In this document: positions 12,373-22,654 of the stretch, piece after piece
Numbering within the stretch: the first letter of the stretch is position 1
How the letters are laid out: the number at the start of each line of letters is the position of its first letter
Source of the DNA: Chara braunii
Lineage: Eukaryota > Streptophyta > Charophyceae > Charales > Characeae
DNA length: 49,569 bases
Assembly: GCA_003427395.1 (NCBI GenBank)
Contig: BFEA01000730.1
Span: 282,401 to 331,969 of the forward strand
Reading direction: 5' to 3'
The notes under the pieces: model-generated
Told to the model about the DNA's origin: nothing
What the model saw: only the letters and a program-made list of their open reading frames with translations
Database searches by the model: none
Made by a program: the position numbers and the translations under genes

Positions 12373-12460
12373 GGGGTAAGGGGTAAGGGGTAAGGGGTAT
12401 GGGGTAAGGGGTAAGGGATAAGGAATTGGGGGTAAGGGCGTCGGGGGTTAGGTGTAAGGG
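12373..12460 (+). repeat. GGGGTAA heptamer array, telomere-like and G-quadruplex prone
   Basis: Seven consecutive heptamers start at 12373 (two carry one variant base), followed by a looser G-rich tail with GGGGGTAAGGG and GGGGGTTAGG. The unit is one step from plant-type telomere repeats but is not TTTAGGG. Seven or more G-runs of four on one strand make a quadruplex likely. Confidence 0.85.
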
Positions 12461-12842
12461 TTTGTCACATCTCATTTCTTGCCTCTATAAATTATTCATA
12501 CAATAACCATTTTTTTCATAAGATGTCTGTCTTGCACAAACAATTAGATTTTTTGTCGACCACATAACTAATCCTGAATACTCTTGCGAGCTCATCTTCT
12601 CCTATTATCACCTTTACTTGTGCTCACTGCATGGTTCTCTCATATGCTTGGACGACTATTGTAACCGACTCATATGTCTGTTCCACAACAACTACATCGA
12701 AAGTTATCAGGCATCGTAGTCTCTGAATATTGATCCGAGTTGCGTACAAACACTCACACACATACACACACACGCAAGCATATACACACACATGCACTTT
12801 TTCTCCTTACATACAAACACATACATCACCCTCTGCATATTT

Positions 12843-13418
12843 CTATACATTCATCTTTTGTCTTTTCGTTTTTTCTTTTGTGAACCGTCTGGTGGGTAGA
12901 CCTCCTTCATTCACTTCCTTCTGTCCATCGTCGTTGTTCCTGACATCCTCTGCATGTGCGCCCTGCCGTTCATCGCTTAATGAAATACAATTAATCACAT
13001 TTTGGGATGTAATTGACCCCGCAAGCTTCCTCTTTCCCTCATTCTCCACCTCAATCAACACTTTCATCATCTCATCAAAATTTTCTTGCGCTTCACTTGC
13101 ACATTCTGTACACGCACCTAGTTCTGCAACTGCCGCATCCGCGGTAGGAGTGAGACTCTCTATGTGCGATGCACTCTGGTGATTCATTAGAGGAGGCTCG
13201 TACGATTCAAACCCATAATTCTCTTTATTAACAACAATTTGACTCATTGCTTCCCCAACACTGGCAACAAATTTCATCGTCGACTGTTCCACAAGCTGTG
13301 AGCACCCCTCTATGATACTCTCGATGCCTTGGCATGCGAGGGGTTGTTCGATCTTCCAATCAATGCTCTTGTATGACCAACTTGACGACAAATAATAAAA
13401 TTTATGTTTATAATACAC
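12843..13418 (-). CDS. Hypothetical ORF, about 190 codons, acidic and Ser/Glu-rich
   Basis: An uninterrupted minus-strand frame. The first in-frame ATG I would use lies inside it (MKFVASVGEAMSQ), because the 5'-most codon is GTG. Composition is balanced and not repeat-like. The N-terminal half looks helical, and the C-terminal half has an Ala/Glu-rich helix (AVAELGACTECASEAQENFD) and a basic tail ending KEKTKRQK. I recognise no domain. It could be a single exon of a larger gene, and no neighbour suggests a function. Confidence 0.35.
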   Translation of the reverse strand: MYYKHKFYYLSSSWSYKSIDWKIEQPLACQGIESIIEGCSQLVEQSTMKFVASVGEAMSQIVVNKENYGFESYEPPLMNHQSASHIESLTPTADAAVAELGACTECASEAQENFDEMMKVLIEVENEGKRKLAGSITSQNVINCISLSDERQGAHAEDVRNNDDGQKEVNEGGLPTRRFTKEKTKRQKMNV

Positions 13419-13623
13419 ATTTCATTAAAACTGAACTTCTTTTCAAAAAGTGAACTATTTCGAATATGAGTGAATACACTGTACATTGGTCAATAGGGCA
13501 TTATGCGGCACTAGAAGTGAGGATAAATGGTCAGTATATATGATGTTGATGGGTGAATGTTGTGATGGGGCGTTTTGAGCCCTTCGTACATGAATAGTCG
13601 TTATTAAATGCGAATTAACAGTG

Positions 13624-13790
13624 TATAAAATGAGTTTCCGTCCTCCTGGCTAGGTACAAGGAACGACACTGCACAACATAAAAGGGCAGGGACTCTTTGT
13701 ACGACTGTCACATCTTGTTGTCTTGGCTAGGTGTAAGGAACGACTGTGACAGTCACACTATACGATATAAAAGGGCAGAGGCTATCTTTA
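13624..13790 (+). promoter_or_regulatory. Tandemly duplicated TATA-containing promoter-like unit
   Basis: Two units about 89 bp apart share GGCTAGGT, AAGGAACGAC and an ATAAAAGGGCAG box (13677-13689 and 13765-13777) followed by a TTACGA or GTACGA segment. A further TATAAAA is at 13624. Duplicated TATA units are typical of retroelement U3 regions. What follows is tandem repeat, so a functional gene is not evident. Confidence 0.45.
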
Positions 13791-13879
13791 CGATAATTTG
13801 TTGTCAGTGGGTAGGACCTTTTCCTTGGGGTGACTGATACTAGTTAGGAAGGGTCTCCTTTTTGGGGTATTAGATACTA

Positions 13880-14115
13880 TTTAAACATCGAATCAATTCA
13901 TAGTTATCGGTGTTCGACAAAGCACCTTAAGGCAGTACCAAATAATCATTGGCTCTCTGTGCCGATTGCCAATAGCACTCTTAGGGGGCCTTGTTGCTGG
14001 TTCCTGATCTGTTTGGCGATCAAGCACCTTGAAGAAGTGTCAAACAGTCGTTGGTTGTCGTGCGGATTGCCATTAGCACTCTTAGGGAACCTTGATACCA
14101 GGTTGATTCTGTGTC

Positions 14116-14201
<86 letters not shown>

Positions 14202-14202
14202 N

Positions 14203-14297
<95 letters not shown>

Positions 14298-14580
14298 CAG
14301 AGAGGGTCCAAGCTCCTTGCTTTAACCCGGAAAGGCATCGACAGATACTAGTTGAACAGCGAATCAATTCGCAATTATCGGTGTTTGACAGAGCACCTTA
14401 AGGAAGTGCGAAACTGTCATTGGCTCTCTTTGCGGATTACCATTAGCACTCTTAGGGAACTTTGATGTGAGGTTAATGTTAGGTCGTGATGTGTTTGGTG
14501 ACTAAGCACCTTCAAGAAATGTCAAACAATCGTTGGTTGTCTGTGCGGATTGCCATTAGCACTCTTCAGGAACCTTGATG
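13880..14580. repeat. Four-copy tandem repeat of about 110-120 bp, interrupted by a microsatellite
   Basis: The block GCACCTT-AAG, then AAAC-GTC or TCATTGGCTCTC, TGCGGATTGCCATTAGCACT and CTTAGGGAACCTT recurs near 13921, 14022, 14393 and 14508. The two halves (13880-14100 and 14340-14580) are duplicates of each other around the GT/GA microsatellite. Confidence 0.8.
14115..14290. repeat. Duplicated (GT)n(GA)n microsatellite with an ambiguous base
   Basis: GT then GA arrays fill 14115-14201, an N follows at 14202, and a second GT-GA array runs to about 14290. The N at the junction suggests an unresolved length or an assembly join. Confidence 0.9.
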
Positions 14581-14589
14581 ATGGGTGTG

Positions 14590-15200
14590 GATTTGTTTCC
14601 TGCAGGTTATCAGTTGTTGGGCAGTTTTTGATGCTGAAGTCTGCCACTGGGGCTAGTTTGGTGGGTTTGTGGTTGGCCTTCCTGTTGGATCTGGATCTGT
14701 TTCGAGCAGAGTTTTGCACTCCACAAACAAAATTGAACTTCAGGTCCCCCAGGTTACCAGTTGTTGGGAAGTCTTTGATGCTCAATCGCAACTGGGGCTA
14801 GGTTGGTGGGTGTGTGGTTGACCTTCCTGTTGGACCTGGATCTGTTTCGAGCAGAGTTTCGCACTCCACAGTTCCCGCTGGATATTAGTTCTTGGGCAAT
14901 CTTTGATGCTCACCTGGATCTGTTTCGAGCAAAGTTTCGCACTCCATAAACAGAATCGAACTCCAGGTTCCGCTGGTTATCAGTCGTTGGGCACTCTTCG
15001 ATGCTCAATCGCAACTGGGGCTAGGTTGGTGGTCATTTCTGCTAAATGGGATATACCTGTTGGACCTGGATCTGTTTTGAGCAGAGTTTCGCACTCCACA
15101 AATAAAATTAAACTCCAGGTCCCGCAGGTTATCAGTTGTTGGGCAGTCTTCGATGCTCAATCGCAACTGGGGCTAGGTTGGTGGTCGTTTCTGCTGAATG
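14590..15200. repeat. Tandem repeat of about 150 bp, five diverged copies
   Basis: Recurring blocks are TTATCAGTTGTTGGGCAGT, TTTGATGCTCAATCGCAACT, GGGGCTAGGTTGGTGG, CCTGTTGGACCTGGATCTG and GAGCAGAGTTTCGCACTCC. Copies are anchored near 14605, 14754, 14883, 14977 and 15129; the shorter intervals reflect internal deletions. Short plus-strand frames across it are repeat by-products. Confidence 0.85.
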
Positions 15201-15910
15201 GGATATAAGCAAAGTGCGAGTGAATTCTCACTTAAGTTGCTCGGGGTTCACACCACAAGTGCGAGTGAACTCACACTTAGATGGAGAGCTAGGTGCGCAT
15301 ACCATCAGTGTGGTGATTTAATATGGACACTGACTTGTCAGTTGTATATTCACGGAATTCCGGGTGAAAATGTCATAAAATCTTTGCATGAACAAGATCC
15401 ATAACATCCATTCATAACATTCACTTTTGTCATCGCAAACATCGATCGCCTTCTTCACGTGAGCATCTTTTCATCGAAAACATCCATGCATCCCATGATA
15501 TGAAGATGAGAGATCGAAACACTTGCAAGATTACTATTGTGAAAATTGGAAAGATGGAAAGAATGAAACACTAGCAAGTTGCCTGATTTTTTTCTAAAGG
15601 TCAAGTTATACACCACACGTAATGTTTCCATTGTTAATGTCGAATGGGATAATGCTTAGTGCGAGTGAACTCGCACTTAGATGGACAGCTAGGTGCACAC
15701 ACCATCAGCATGATGATTTAATATGGACGCTGGCTTGCCATTTGCATATTCCTAGGTGAAAATGTCATTAAATTTTTGTATGGACAAGATACATAACATC
15801 CATTCATATAATTATTTTTTGTCATTGCAAACATCGAGATGGAAACACTTGCAAGTTGCCTATTGTTTTTCGAAAGGTCAAGTTGTACACCACACAGAGA
15901 GTTTCCAGAA
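15200..15910. repeat. Two-copy tandem duplication of about 400 bp, containing palindromic 22-mers
   Basis: 15255-15620 and 15657-15905 share, in order, a palindromic AGTGCGAGT-containing 22-mer, TTAGATGGA-AGCTAGGTG, CATCAG, GATTTAATATGGAC, AAAATGTCAT, CATAACATCCATTCATA, GAAACACTTGCAAG and GTCAAGTT-TACACCACAC. Confidence 0.75.
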
Positions 15911-16828
15911 ATTATTCAATGCAAAGAATCATTCAATCGTACATTGCACAGTACACAGAGGTGTTTCAAAAAATCATCCAATGCAAAAGATCATTCAATC
16001 CCACGTTGCAAAAAAATCACAAAGTACATGGAGCCTTTCCAAAAATCATTGAAGGACACATTCTAAGGTACATGTAGGCTTTCCAAAAATCATTCAAACC
16101 CACGTCGTAAAGTACATGGAGCCGAAAGGAAAAGACGAATGACCTACACCCTCGTCTACACAAGACGCAAATGTGGATATCTTTGGGAAAAATCAAGCAG
16201 TACACTGACGTCGTACAGTCTACATGACACGCCCTCATCTACACAAGACGCTCCCATACAGTTTACATGACACGCCCTCGTCACCAGAACCACGAAAACA
16301 CAAGCCCTACCTCAAAGACGAACATCTCAAACACAAGCTCAACCGAAGTCGAACACAAGCCGAAAAGTCCTACATTACACCAGAAACAAACCCTACCTCA
16401 AATAGGAGCATGTCGAACACAAGTTCAACCGAAGTCCTACACAAAATCTCATTCAAGCCGAAGACCTACACAAAAGCTGATTCAAGCCGAAATCCTACAT
16501 TACACAAAAGCTCATCCAAGCCTGACACGATGTTCACCAGCCTACACAAGTCCCACACAAAGTTCATCCAAACCCGACACAATATCCACAACGTGATAGG
16601 GCCAAACCCATTGTCGAAGGCATGGGGTGATAAATGCGAGTCTATTCGCATATGGAATCCGAATATCCTGAGACGATGACTATCTTCGTATCATGTGTCG
16701 CTTGAAAAGAGTTAGTACGATCTCCATGTTAGCAGCATACGCAGTCTTCGAGTAGCCTTCCACGATCGTCGTCGTTGCGCTCGTCTATGTCAAACTCGAC
16801 TAAAAGGACTTGGTTCGGAAATTTGGGC
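15900..16828. other. Degenerate short repeats, no supported gene
   Basis: 15900-16110 repeats TTTCCAAAAATCATTCAA and GTACATGGAGCC at about 60-bp spacing. 16220-16600 repeats CACAAG, CTCATTCAAGCC and CTACATTACACA-like words on the plus strand. Open frames across both are low complexity. Confidence 0.5.
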
Positions 16829-17401
16829 CTAGAGATTTGCTTCGATATTCGGCAAGTCGCGGATGAGTATATCTTTTAAAATTTGATTCAAATTGCTCCA
16901 GTTATGGATTTGGAATGGATAATGGTCTCCCCAGAACGGCGAACTGTCGTCATCTTCTTTCACGTCGGATACAAGGAATAGTTTTTCATCAAAGCACGAG
17001 GCGGTATGCATGATGAAGATCGTTAAAAAAAACATAATGGCAGACTCACAACAATCTGACATTCTATCAAAAGATGTGCTGGTTACATATGAAGAATACA
17101 GACAACTTCTCAACTCCCCTTTGGAGGCAATGTAGAATTCAATTATGAAGATGGGCCTATCACATAGCGTGGTCATCACAATGTACTGAAAAGTTGTGGT
17201 AAGCGGGGGCGAAACAAACACCTGGACACGAGCGCGAACATCTTCGGGGAGCGGAAGGTAGCGGTATTTGGGAAGCCAAATGTTGCCAAACCACTTATAA
17301 CCATAAATGTTCTCAGTTGCGGTAACAATTTCACTTCGCAGACTTTTGCAGTAGCCGAGGTCTCTGACAATGACCGTCCCACTGACACTTCCAGACGACA
17401 T
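16829..17401 (-). CDS. Hypothetical 190-residue protein, intact ORF
   Basis: The frame runs from the ATG at 17401 to a TAG at 16829 with no interruption. This makes it the only undamaged reading frame beside the tandem family that follows. Residues about 95-120 (QYIVMTTLCDRPIFIIEFYI) and 140-160 (AIMFFLTIFIMH) are strongly hydrophobic and could be buried strands or weak membrane segments; there is no N-terminal signal peptide. Position and a loose resemblance in its hydrophobic-then-FDE pattern hint at a distant member of the neighbouring family, but I cannot align it convincingly. Function unknown. Confidence 0.4.
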   Translation of the reverse strand: MSSGSVSGTVIVRDLGYCKSLRSEIVTATENIYGYKWFGNIWLPKYRYLPLPEDVRARVQVFVSPPLTTTFQYIVMTTLCDRPIFIIEFYIASKGELRSCLYSSYVTSTSFDRMSDCCESAIMFFLTIFIMHTASCFDEKLFLVSDVKEDDDSSPFWGDHYPFQIHNWSNLNQILKDILIRDLPNIEANL

Positions 17402-17656
17402 CCAGCATCAGAAGAGAGAACAGCGCCCTTGCGGGTATCGAACATTCCACCTTGTCATGCACAGAGAGGTGGGTAAACGGTGAAGTTGAGACCGAGTGAT
17501 GTTGGCAAAGTGCGAATGAACTCGTACTTAGATAGAGAGTTTGTCATGCAATGGGTATACCGAATGGGATGGGGTATAATGAACGAGAGATAAGCAACGG
17601 GGCAAATATGAAATTCAATAGGATGTAAGCATAGTGCGAGTCTATTCAGAACGCCG

Positions 17657-18555
17657 CTAGTGAAGATGTAGATGTCCAGCATCGCAGTAAGGGCAGTCAC
17701 ACACATATCTCGTCTTCCCGTTGCGCAGTGTCACATCCTGAGGTCCGGAGGCTGAATAATCCAGACGACGGTAAACAAATCGCAAATTGTTGCCCCTATG
17801 TTCAACCATGATATTTATTTCGTCGCAGCGATCAAAGAGGTAGTGAAGTTGCTGGTGCACCAAGCAATCAACCCTCAAATCCAGCTCATCCTTGAGTGCA
17901 GGATCTATGGCTAACCTATTTTTGAACCGCGCAAGGAAACCAGTAAACCCGGATGTGTGAAACGCTTGAAATGAAGTGAGTTTGACACCGTGAAATTTCT
18001 CCCGTGCGAGGAAAAAAACTTTTATTCTTCGACCGTCCACCTTCACGGCAGTGAAGAGCGTTACCACGGTGGTGCCACGATTACACACCTCACTCGACCG
18101 AAGTAGTCTATGATTACCGGCGACGACTCCGTCGGTTTCCCGAGGCAAAACCAGACACAAAGTTTTTGATGCAACTTGTCCTGCGACGTCCACTTTAATT
18201 TTTCACATAGAATGTGTCATGCTTCCACTATCTCAGAAGTTTGGACAGGTTCCTCTTCGACGGGTTCCCTCTTCAGAAATGACTCCAACTCGATAGGGCA
18301 TGCCTGTACATCCTTCATCAGAGTGTACAGGTACCAATAGTTCGACCCTGTATCACGACAAATCCGAAGGGGTCCGTCTTCCACACTTTGCCACGAAGGG
18401 ATTTCCCCGTCGGGGGCAACATCATTTTCGAGGTGCAGATAGTCATGGTCCACACCAAAACGCCCAATGTGTTCCCAAATATTCTTTGACAAAATGATCA
18501 GATCGATGTCTGGCGCTGAGGAGTTCCTACTCTGCGACGAAGTTTCGACATCCAT
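17657..18555 (-). pseudogene. Tandem family, copy A (unknown function), broken
   Basis: Starts at the ATG at 18555. The N-terminal part has LIILSKNIWE, DYLHLENDVAPDGEIP and TGSNYWYLYTL. A TGA at 18217-18219 replaces the Trp seen in copies B and C (DAW). The frame then continues with KLCVWFCLGKP, and a 1-base loss near 18085 shifts it. The remainder carries VVTLFTAVKVDGRRIKVFF, LDLRVDCLVHQQLHYLFD and the C-terminal CDCPYCDAGH. The CPYC-x2-GH ending looks like a small metal-binding knuckle. Full length would be about 295 residues. No known domain recognised; no signal peptide or membrane segment seen. Confidence 0.6.
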
Positions 18556-18899
18556 TCTGCATCTGCACAGAAACGCAAGGAAGCGCGTCAGTTACGATTC
18601 TCCAAGTGCATAAAAAAAAAGACGAATGCATAAAAAACAAATACACGATCTTGCCGGATGCACGAAAGTGTTCGATAACTCGGAATAGATTCGCACTTCG
18701 CAAGAGAGCGCAAGTTCTATAACCGCCGTTTAATCTTGACTTATTTTCCAGACGTTATTCATGTGGTTCGATAAGTGAGAATAGATTCATATTTCGCAAG
18801 AGAGCGCAAGTTCTGCAACCGTCGCTTAATCTTGACTCATTTCCAACAAGTCATTCATATGGAACGCTCAGACTACTCTCCTAGTGAGGACCAATCTCC
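18556..18899. repeat. Intergenic spacer with a 95-100 bp direct duplication
   Basis: About 18680-18770 and 18775-18865 share AATAGATTC-CA-TTCGCAAG, AGAGCGCAAGTTCT, CAACCG-CG-TTAATCTTGACT and a CATTCATATGG-like end. Each contains one half-site of the dispersed palindrome (ATTCGCACTT type). This is spacer between family copies A and B. Confidence 0.7.
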
Positions 18900-19813
18900 T
18901 TACAGATATTCAGAATGTCCGTTGCGATAGTACGGGCAGTCGTACACATCACGTTGCCGGCCGTTGACAAACGTAACTACTTTCGTAGCCGACAGATGGT
19001 GTTCCTCTTCTCGAAAAACAGCCTCTAAGTTGTAGTCCCTTTGTTCCACTCTCCAGGAAATCTCGTCAGATTTATCGAAAAGGTAGTGCAACTGAGAGTG
19101 CACCAAACAGTCGACTATGAAGTTGAGCTCCTTCCTTAATGCCGCATCGTGCGATAACCGATCTCTGAAGCATTCGAGCGCACCCTCGACAGTGGGGCTG
19201 CGAAACGCTTGCACGAAATTGAGGGTGACTGCTCGGAACTCCTCCCTTGCAAGGAAAACGCTTTCATGTTTCGACCGTCGACCTTCACGGTCGTGAACAT
19301 CGTCACGACCGTCATGTTACGGTTCAATACCCAAATGCGACCGTAATAATCTATGATGACCAGTGCAGGCACAATCAGTTGTCCCAGGCAAAACCAGACA
19401 CAAAGCTTTACGTGTCTCCTATCGGGGTCTGACCATCTCAGCTTTGCACAGAGGACACGCCACGCGTCCGTCATCTCTTCAGGAGTGACAGGTTTTGGAT
19501 TTCCCTCCTCGCCGACGGGCTCTATATCAATTTCGTCTTCCAAGGAGTACAAGTACCAGAAGTTCCAACCCATATCTCTATCGACAACAAGGTCATCTGC
19601 GATGGCGCCCATTCTCAATATCACGGAAACTTATCCATCCGGTGCAACATCCAATTCGATGTTCAGATATCGGCGTGAACAACTCACTCGCTCATACTCC
19701 AATATATTCTTGTCTAAAATGAAGAGACCAAGATCGGGAATCCGATTTGGTGAGACGCAGCCGTGAGACGAGGTGGAAGCGCTTGCGCGGACTGAGGTCT
19801 GGTTAGAGTTCAT
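18900..19813 (-). pseudogene. Tandem family, copy B (unknown function), broken
   Basis: Runs from the ATG at 19813. LFILDKNILE, YLNIELDVAPDG and GWNFWYLYSLED match copies A and C. TAA at 19631-19633 stands where the others encode Glu (APDGEI). The frame then stays open through DAWRVLCAKLRW, KLCVWFCLG, DYYGRIWVLNRN and MFTTVKVDGRNMKAF, where loss of one T shifts it. The last part has ALRKELNFIVDCLVHSQLHY and ends VYDCPYYRNGH. The second Cys of the CPYC motif is Tyr here, which a single G-to-A change would explain. Confidence 0.6.
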
Positions 19814-20157
19814 CCTGCATTACGTGAGGAAGCATGAGGTAGCATGTTAGCGATGACGCGCACGGAGTCTGGCAGAAATGGCAACTACGAGTATACTCTC
19901 ACTTATGTCAGTTCATAATGAAGCGAAGTCACACACATCTAGTGAAAGGAGCAACGGAATGGGCCGAACGGCCTACTCGGGGTTTGATAACTGAGAATAG
20001 ATTCGCACTTCGTGACATGGTGGCCGTATTCCCAACTGTGCAAGGTACAAGAGAAGTGAAAACGAACACATGTAGTCTAGCAAGAATGGCAACTGCGAGT
20101 ATACTCCCACTCCCAATTGTGCAAGGACACACTTACTCAAAGGAACAGTGGAAACAC
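19814..20157. repeat. Spacer duplicated with the gene (copies near 19760-20120 and 21220-21540)
   Basis: CAGTTCATAATGAAGCGAAG, CACACATC, GAAACGGCCTACT-like, GATAACTGAGAATAGATTC, CACTTCGT and CCCAATTGTGCAAGG occur in the same order in both spacers. Tandem duplication therefore copied gene plus flank as a block. The spacers carry half-sites of the dispersed palindrome. Confidence 0.75.
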
Positions 20158-21062
20158 CTACCAGGGATGCCCGTCTTCACAGTAAGGACAATCATATACT
20201 TTTGTCAAAGTACAAGGGAGCAGTTTCACCTTCCTGGTACCCGACCGGTGGTAGTCTTCTTTGTGGAAAACAACCTCCTTGTTGTGATCCCTATATTCGA
20301 CTATCCATGATATGTCATCGCAGTTATCGAAAAGGTAGTGCAACTGACTGTGTACCAAACAGTTGACCCTTAACTTGAGCTCCTTCCTAAGAGCCGCATC
20401 TAAGGATAACCGAGTTCTGAATCGCCCTAGAGCACCAGCAAGAGTCGGGCTGTGAAACGCTTTCGCGCGATTGAGGGTGACACCTCGGTACTCCTCCCTT
20501 ACAACGAAATGAGCTTTCATTTTCCGACCATCGACCTTGACGGCCGTAAAAAGCGTAGTAATGGTAGTGTTGCGATTCAACACCCGAATTAGACTGGGGT
20601 CCACAACTCCGGTTTTCCAAGGCAAAACCATGCACATAGCTTTACGTGGCTCCTGGTTGACCAGCGTTGGATGACACAAAGGATGTTCCAAGCGTCAATC
20701 ATCTCCATTTGAGCAACAATGTCCTCAGGCTCCTTATCATCCTCCTCACCGCCGTCAGGATCTACCTCAACGTCTTTCTGCAGCGAGTACAGATTCCAGA
20801 AGTTTGACCCGTTATCCGAAGCGACCACAATTTGTTCGTCATTGTCATAGGTTAAACGCATAGAGATTTCCCCGTCCGGCGCAACACCGCTTTCTATGTG
20901 CAAATATTGAGGGTCTATGCTCACGAGATGGTTCTCCCATATATTTTTGTTCAAAATAATGAAACCCTGTTCGGGAAACGGTGAGACGTCGCATGGAGAG
21001 GAACAATTACTCGACTCGCTTGGGTGCGAAGTGCAAATAGTTGAAGTCTGGTTGGAGTTCAT
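20158..21062 (-). pseudogene. Tandem family, copy C (unknown function), least damaged
   Basis: ATG at 21062. The first frame runs without a stop through GFIILNKNIWE, YLHIESGVAPDGEIS, NGSNFWNLYSLQKD, a Glu/Asp-rich linker, MIDAWNILCVIQRW and KLCAWFCLGKPELW. About a dozen bases that encode IIDYYG in the relatives are missing near 20590. After this the other frame continues with RVLNRNTTITTLFTAVKVD, ALRKELKLRVNCLVHSQLHY and KVYDCPYCEDGHPW. This is one lesion in about 300 codons. A short intron could in principle hide the junction, but the missing bases match coding sequence of the paralogues, so a deletion is more likely. Confidence 0.6.
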
Positions 21063-21214
21063 TCTGCATAACGTGTCGAAGCAATAAATGTCATGTTAGA
21101 GATGATGCGAGTGCGTGAAGCACGCGGCACATGCAGGGGGGACTATGTGGAAAGAGACATATCAAGTGAAGGAAATGAGGGTGAGCATTGCACATGACAA
21201 TAACGACATGACTC

Positions 21215-21300
21215 GCGAGGTCGGGAATCCGGTTTGGAGACAGGGCGCCGTGAGACGAGCAAGAAGTCCTTGCGCTGGTTGGAGTTCATGCTGCATTATG
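21215..21300 (-). pseudogene. Truncated 5' fragment of a fifth family copy
   Basis: GAATCCGGTTTGG, CCGTGAGACGAG, CTTGCGC and GGTTGGAGTTCAT-CTGCATTA match the 5' end and upstream edge of copy B (19738-19825) in order. The rest of the gene is absent. It marks an extra duplication that was later deleted. Confidence 0.6.
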
Positions 21301-21680
21301 TGAGGAAGAACGAGGTAGCATGTAAGCGATAATGCACAATGAGTCTAACGGGAATGGCAACTGCGAGTATAATCCCACTTATGACAGTTCATAATGAAGC
21401 GAAGTCTCACACATCCACTGAAAGGAAGAATGAAACGGCCTACTGGGGGTCCGATAACTGAGAATAGATTCACACTTCGTTACAGGGTGTCTGTACTCCC
21501 AATTGTGCGAAGGACAGGAAAGAGAAAATAACAGACCCGCAAGGTGGAAACAGCGATAACAATGACGAGTTAACTCAAACTAATGTGAACAACACGGTCG
21601 TCGATGAACCGCGAGGTTTTCCTAATGCGAACTAACTCAGAGTTGTGGAAATCTCCAAATAGGAAGGCTCACATAGCAGG

Positions 21681-22553
21681 TCAGGACGACTGTTGTCCAT
21701 CGTCAAAGTAAGGACAGTTGTAGATCTGTCTCTGCCTACCACCTACGAATTACAATGTTTGGACACCCGAACGGTGATGCGAAACTTTTCGTAGAGTGCA
21801 TTCATTGTGGCTGTCTTTGTGTTCCAACGTGAATAATATTTTCTCACATAATCCGAAAAAGAAGTGAACTTGGGCATGCACCAAGCAGTCAACCCGTAGA
21901 TTCAATTCTTTTGTGAGCGAATGATCTATTTTGAATCGATCACGGAAGCGCTTCAGAGCACCCGCGGACGTGGGCTCGCGAAAGTCTTCCCTCACAAGGA
22001 AGAAAACTCTTATTCGCTTACCATAAAGCTTGGCCGCCGTGAAAAGAGTTAGTACAGGGGTGCCACGGTTGAACAGACGAACTCGGCCATCGTAGTCTAT
22101 AATCGCAGGGAAATGCAACTGCGGCTTCCCGATGCAGTACCATGCGCAAAGTTTAGCATGTTGGTCGTCTACACAATCCCAGTCTTGTTCTAAGCGCAGT
22201 GAGTCTCACGCATCTACCATATCCTCGACATCGAGGTTCTCCTCCTGACTGGATAAAACTTCCCAAAGTTGAACTTCTCCTAAAGTCCAGTAGAGGTACC
22301 ACATATTTGACCCTCTATCAGAAACTATTGTAGTTTGTTCATCAATAACACGTGTTTCGGGTTCAATGTAACCGTCGAGGCCGACCCCAGTTTCGATATG
22401 CAGGTAATCGGTTTCAAGACTGACCAAACCTCGTGCCCAAATATTTTTGTTCATGATAATAAGATCCCTGTCCACATTCTCGATCGAAAAGGAATACTCG
22501 CTCTTGTACGACAAGGTTTCATAGGACGTTGCACGATGGTGCGTCGTCCTCAT
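21681..22553 (-). pseudogene. Tandem family, copy D (unknown function), most diverged
   Basis: ATG at 22553. LIIMNKNIWARG, YLHIETGVGLDG and RGSNMWYLYW match the family. TGA at 22206-22208 falls on the same conserved Trp codon as in copy A (VDAW in the relatives). The frame is otherwise continuous through KLCAWYCIGKP, AIIDYDGRVRLFNRG, LTLFTAAKLYGKRIRVFFLV and KELNLRVDCLVHAQVHFFF. A TAA at 21750-21752 precedes the C-terminal NCPYFDDGQQ. There the second Cys and the His of CPYC-x2-GH are replaced by Phe and Gln, so any metal site is lost. Confidence 0.6.
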
Positions 22554-22654
22554 CCATCCTGCAGGACAAGAAATTGGAATTAGTTCGCAGTTAATGTTTC
22601 GTCATTATCTTTGCGGAGTTCATAGCTAACAAATCCGAATCAGTTCGCATTTTA

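Noticed and set aside
16829-17401. Confident membership of the intact ORF in the tandem gene family
   Set aside because: Only a vague hydrophobic pattern matches; none of the strict motifs (KNIW, APDG, CPYC) is present.
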